Source: Diadophis punctatus similis (lineage: Eukaryota > Chordata > Lepidosauria > Squamata > Dipsadidae). From it: a DNA stretch of 64,000 nucleotides. Under the pieces are notes generated by a model. The model was not told the DNA's origin and made no database searches. It was given only the letters and a program-made list of their open reading frames with translations. The position numbers were made by a program, and so were the translations under genes. This document shows, piece after piece, positions 62,857 to 64,000 of this stretch (the stretch's first letter is position 1; the number at the start of each line of letters is the position of its first letter). The stretch is from positions 16,512,590 to 16,576,589 of the forward strand of contig JALIGW010000014.1 of the NCBI GenBank assembly GCA_023053685.1. The letters run 5' to 3'.

Positions 62857-63790
62857 TAATTCCTAGCTTCTAATGATGAAACCTTCTTGTTTGCACCATT
62901 TGCACCATTTGGGTGGCAATTGTGGTGTTGGTAGGGGTTTGGATTTACCTAGTTCCTACTGACTACTTTTGGCTCTTGGCCCCAGCCCACACATTCAGCA
63001 GAGTAGCAACTCTGGATGGGCATTTCTCCTGCCAGCTCCCATTTGCTTTCCTCAACTGGGGTCCCCTTGGTGAGGGGAGCAGTGATGCCTCAGGGGCAGC
63101 AGGGCAGGGGAAGCCTCCTGCTTTGTGGGTCCAGGAAGCTGCGAAGATGGAGGAGCCCTTTGGCTTTTCAAAAATCTGCCCCCCCCAATCCGCTTCCTGC
63201 CACGAGGCCCACTTCCCACAAAGCCATCACTCATGCAGAGGCCGATTGTGTTGGAGTCAAGATTGATGCAGTTCTGGAGGGTGTCGACTGTTGAACTTCA
63301 TTGTGCTGCAGTGGCCTTTCTTTCTCCTGGAGAGAAACTCTGCTGAGGCCAGGAAATCAAGAGGTAAATCTGGTCTGGCCATCACTCCAGAAAGTGACTT
63401 CCCCTGCCCCCCCAAAAAACACTCTTGACACCCGGCAGCATAAGTGATGGGAAACTGTATCCCGGATTGTAAAGACATTTCTTGTTAAGTGCCATGTTAA
63501 ATCCCTACGTGACACATCCCACAAGGAAAGCTTGGACGAATAGGAGATGTTTACAGTAGAAGAAAACAAATAGATTAAGGAAGGATATGCTGACATTTCT
63601 GAAATGTTTAAAAAAGAAGAGAGGAAGCAGAAGAAAAAAGCAGACAGGAGGGAAAGAGTTTGGAGATTTTCAACTTTGCTGAATTAGTTGGTCTTACAAG
63701 ACAAATTTTAGGTGTCCAGCCTCAAAATGGCAGGAATTATTTCCTCCAGTTTCAGCTGGAGAAAGCTCTGGGACCACAGAAAGCATATCG
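62857..63790. other. Unassigned DNA
   Basis: No exon or repeat recognised. Frames of 60-117 codons overlap in all directions in 62913-63346. Confidence 0.4.
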
Positions 63791-63795
63791 GACAT

Positions 63796-64000
63796 AAATA
63801 CATTAGAAAGTGTCCAGAGATACTTTACGAGAAGAGTCCTCCACTCCTCTACTCGCAACAGAGTACCCTACGCCACCAGACTCGAAATCCTGGGCTTAGA
63901 AAGCTTAGAACTACATCGCCTTCGGCACGACCTAAGCATAGCTGATAAAATTATCTGCTACAAAGTCCTTCCTGTCAACGACTACTTCAGCTTCAATCAC
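63796..64000 (+). pseudogene. LINE ORF2 C-terminal fragment (family A), cut by the window end
   Basis: The frame reads LESVQRYFTRRVLHSSTRNR, VPYATRLEILGLESLELHRL, RHDLSIADKIICYKVLPVND. It is homologous to the region at 47427-47600 (ATRLEILDLDNLELCRLRSDL). It marks the end of the ORF2 of a CR1/L2-clade LINE and continues beyond the window. Confidence 0.85.

Overview
The window looks like intergenic or intronic DNA of a squamate, most likely an advanced snake. This rests on repeat content only: CR1 and snake-type L1 retroposons, a Sauria-type SINE, a tRNA-derived SINE ending in TGCTATTGCTATTG, very many short hAT-type MITEs with CAG...CTG ends, and an AGAAT pentanucleotide array growing from a LINE 3' tail, a pattern reported for snake genomes. 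I found no host gene exon, true tRNA, rRNA or CRISPR that I could support. Most long open frames are chance frames, microsatellite translations or transposon coding remnants.

Layout. 0-6 kb: a CORE-SINE, two TA-flanked DNA elements, and a MITE nest (3862-5686) with another 730-bp MITE inside. 6-18 kb: MITEs, CR1 ends, an inverted-repeat element (10749-11775) with each arm interrupted, the AGGGT/AGGAT/AGAAT array, a (TCC)31 array and SINEs. 18.7-21.9 kb: an old L1 ORF2 fragment carrying a 2.5-kb ORF1-only L1 inserted with a 15-bp target duplication. 22-32 kb: antisense CR1 copies, low-repeat DNA, a SINE split by a MITE, and paired MITEs. 32-38 kb: antisense L1 sequence, a solo LTR with a 5-bp duplication inside a DNA element, a second antisense L1 3' end split by a DNA element, and a MITE inside a MITE. 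38-49 kb: MITEs, LINE 3' ends, an L1 ORF1/ORF2 junction fragment, a long (AAAT)n tract and a Gypsy-type gag/LTR remnant. 49-56 kb: low-repeat DNA, a TIR element and the longest CR1 copy, with reverse-transcriptase motifs. 56-64 kb: MITEs, a SINE, (GGAA)n, a 5'-truncated L1, a Sauria SINE and a second copy of an LTR-like repeat.

How parts relate. Almost all annotated sequence is parasitic. L1 and CR1 machinery explains the LINE and probably the SINE copies. An hAT transposase not encoded here explains the many 8-bp target duplications. The most unusual item is the L1 relative with a complete 5' UTR, an open ORF1, a 3' UTR with a G-rich tract, a poly(A) end and a target duplication, but no ORF2. 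It resembles in design the mammalian half-L1 (HAL1) elements. Family assignments are by eye; no database search was possible.
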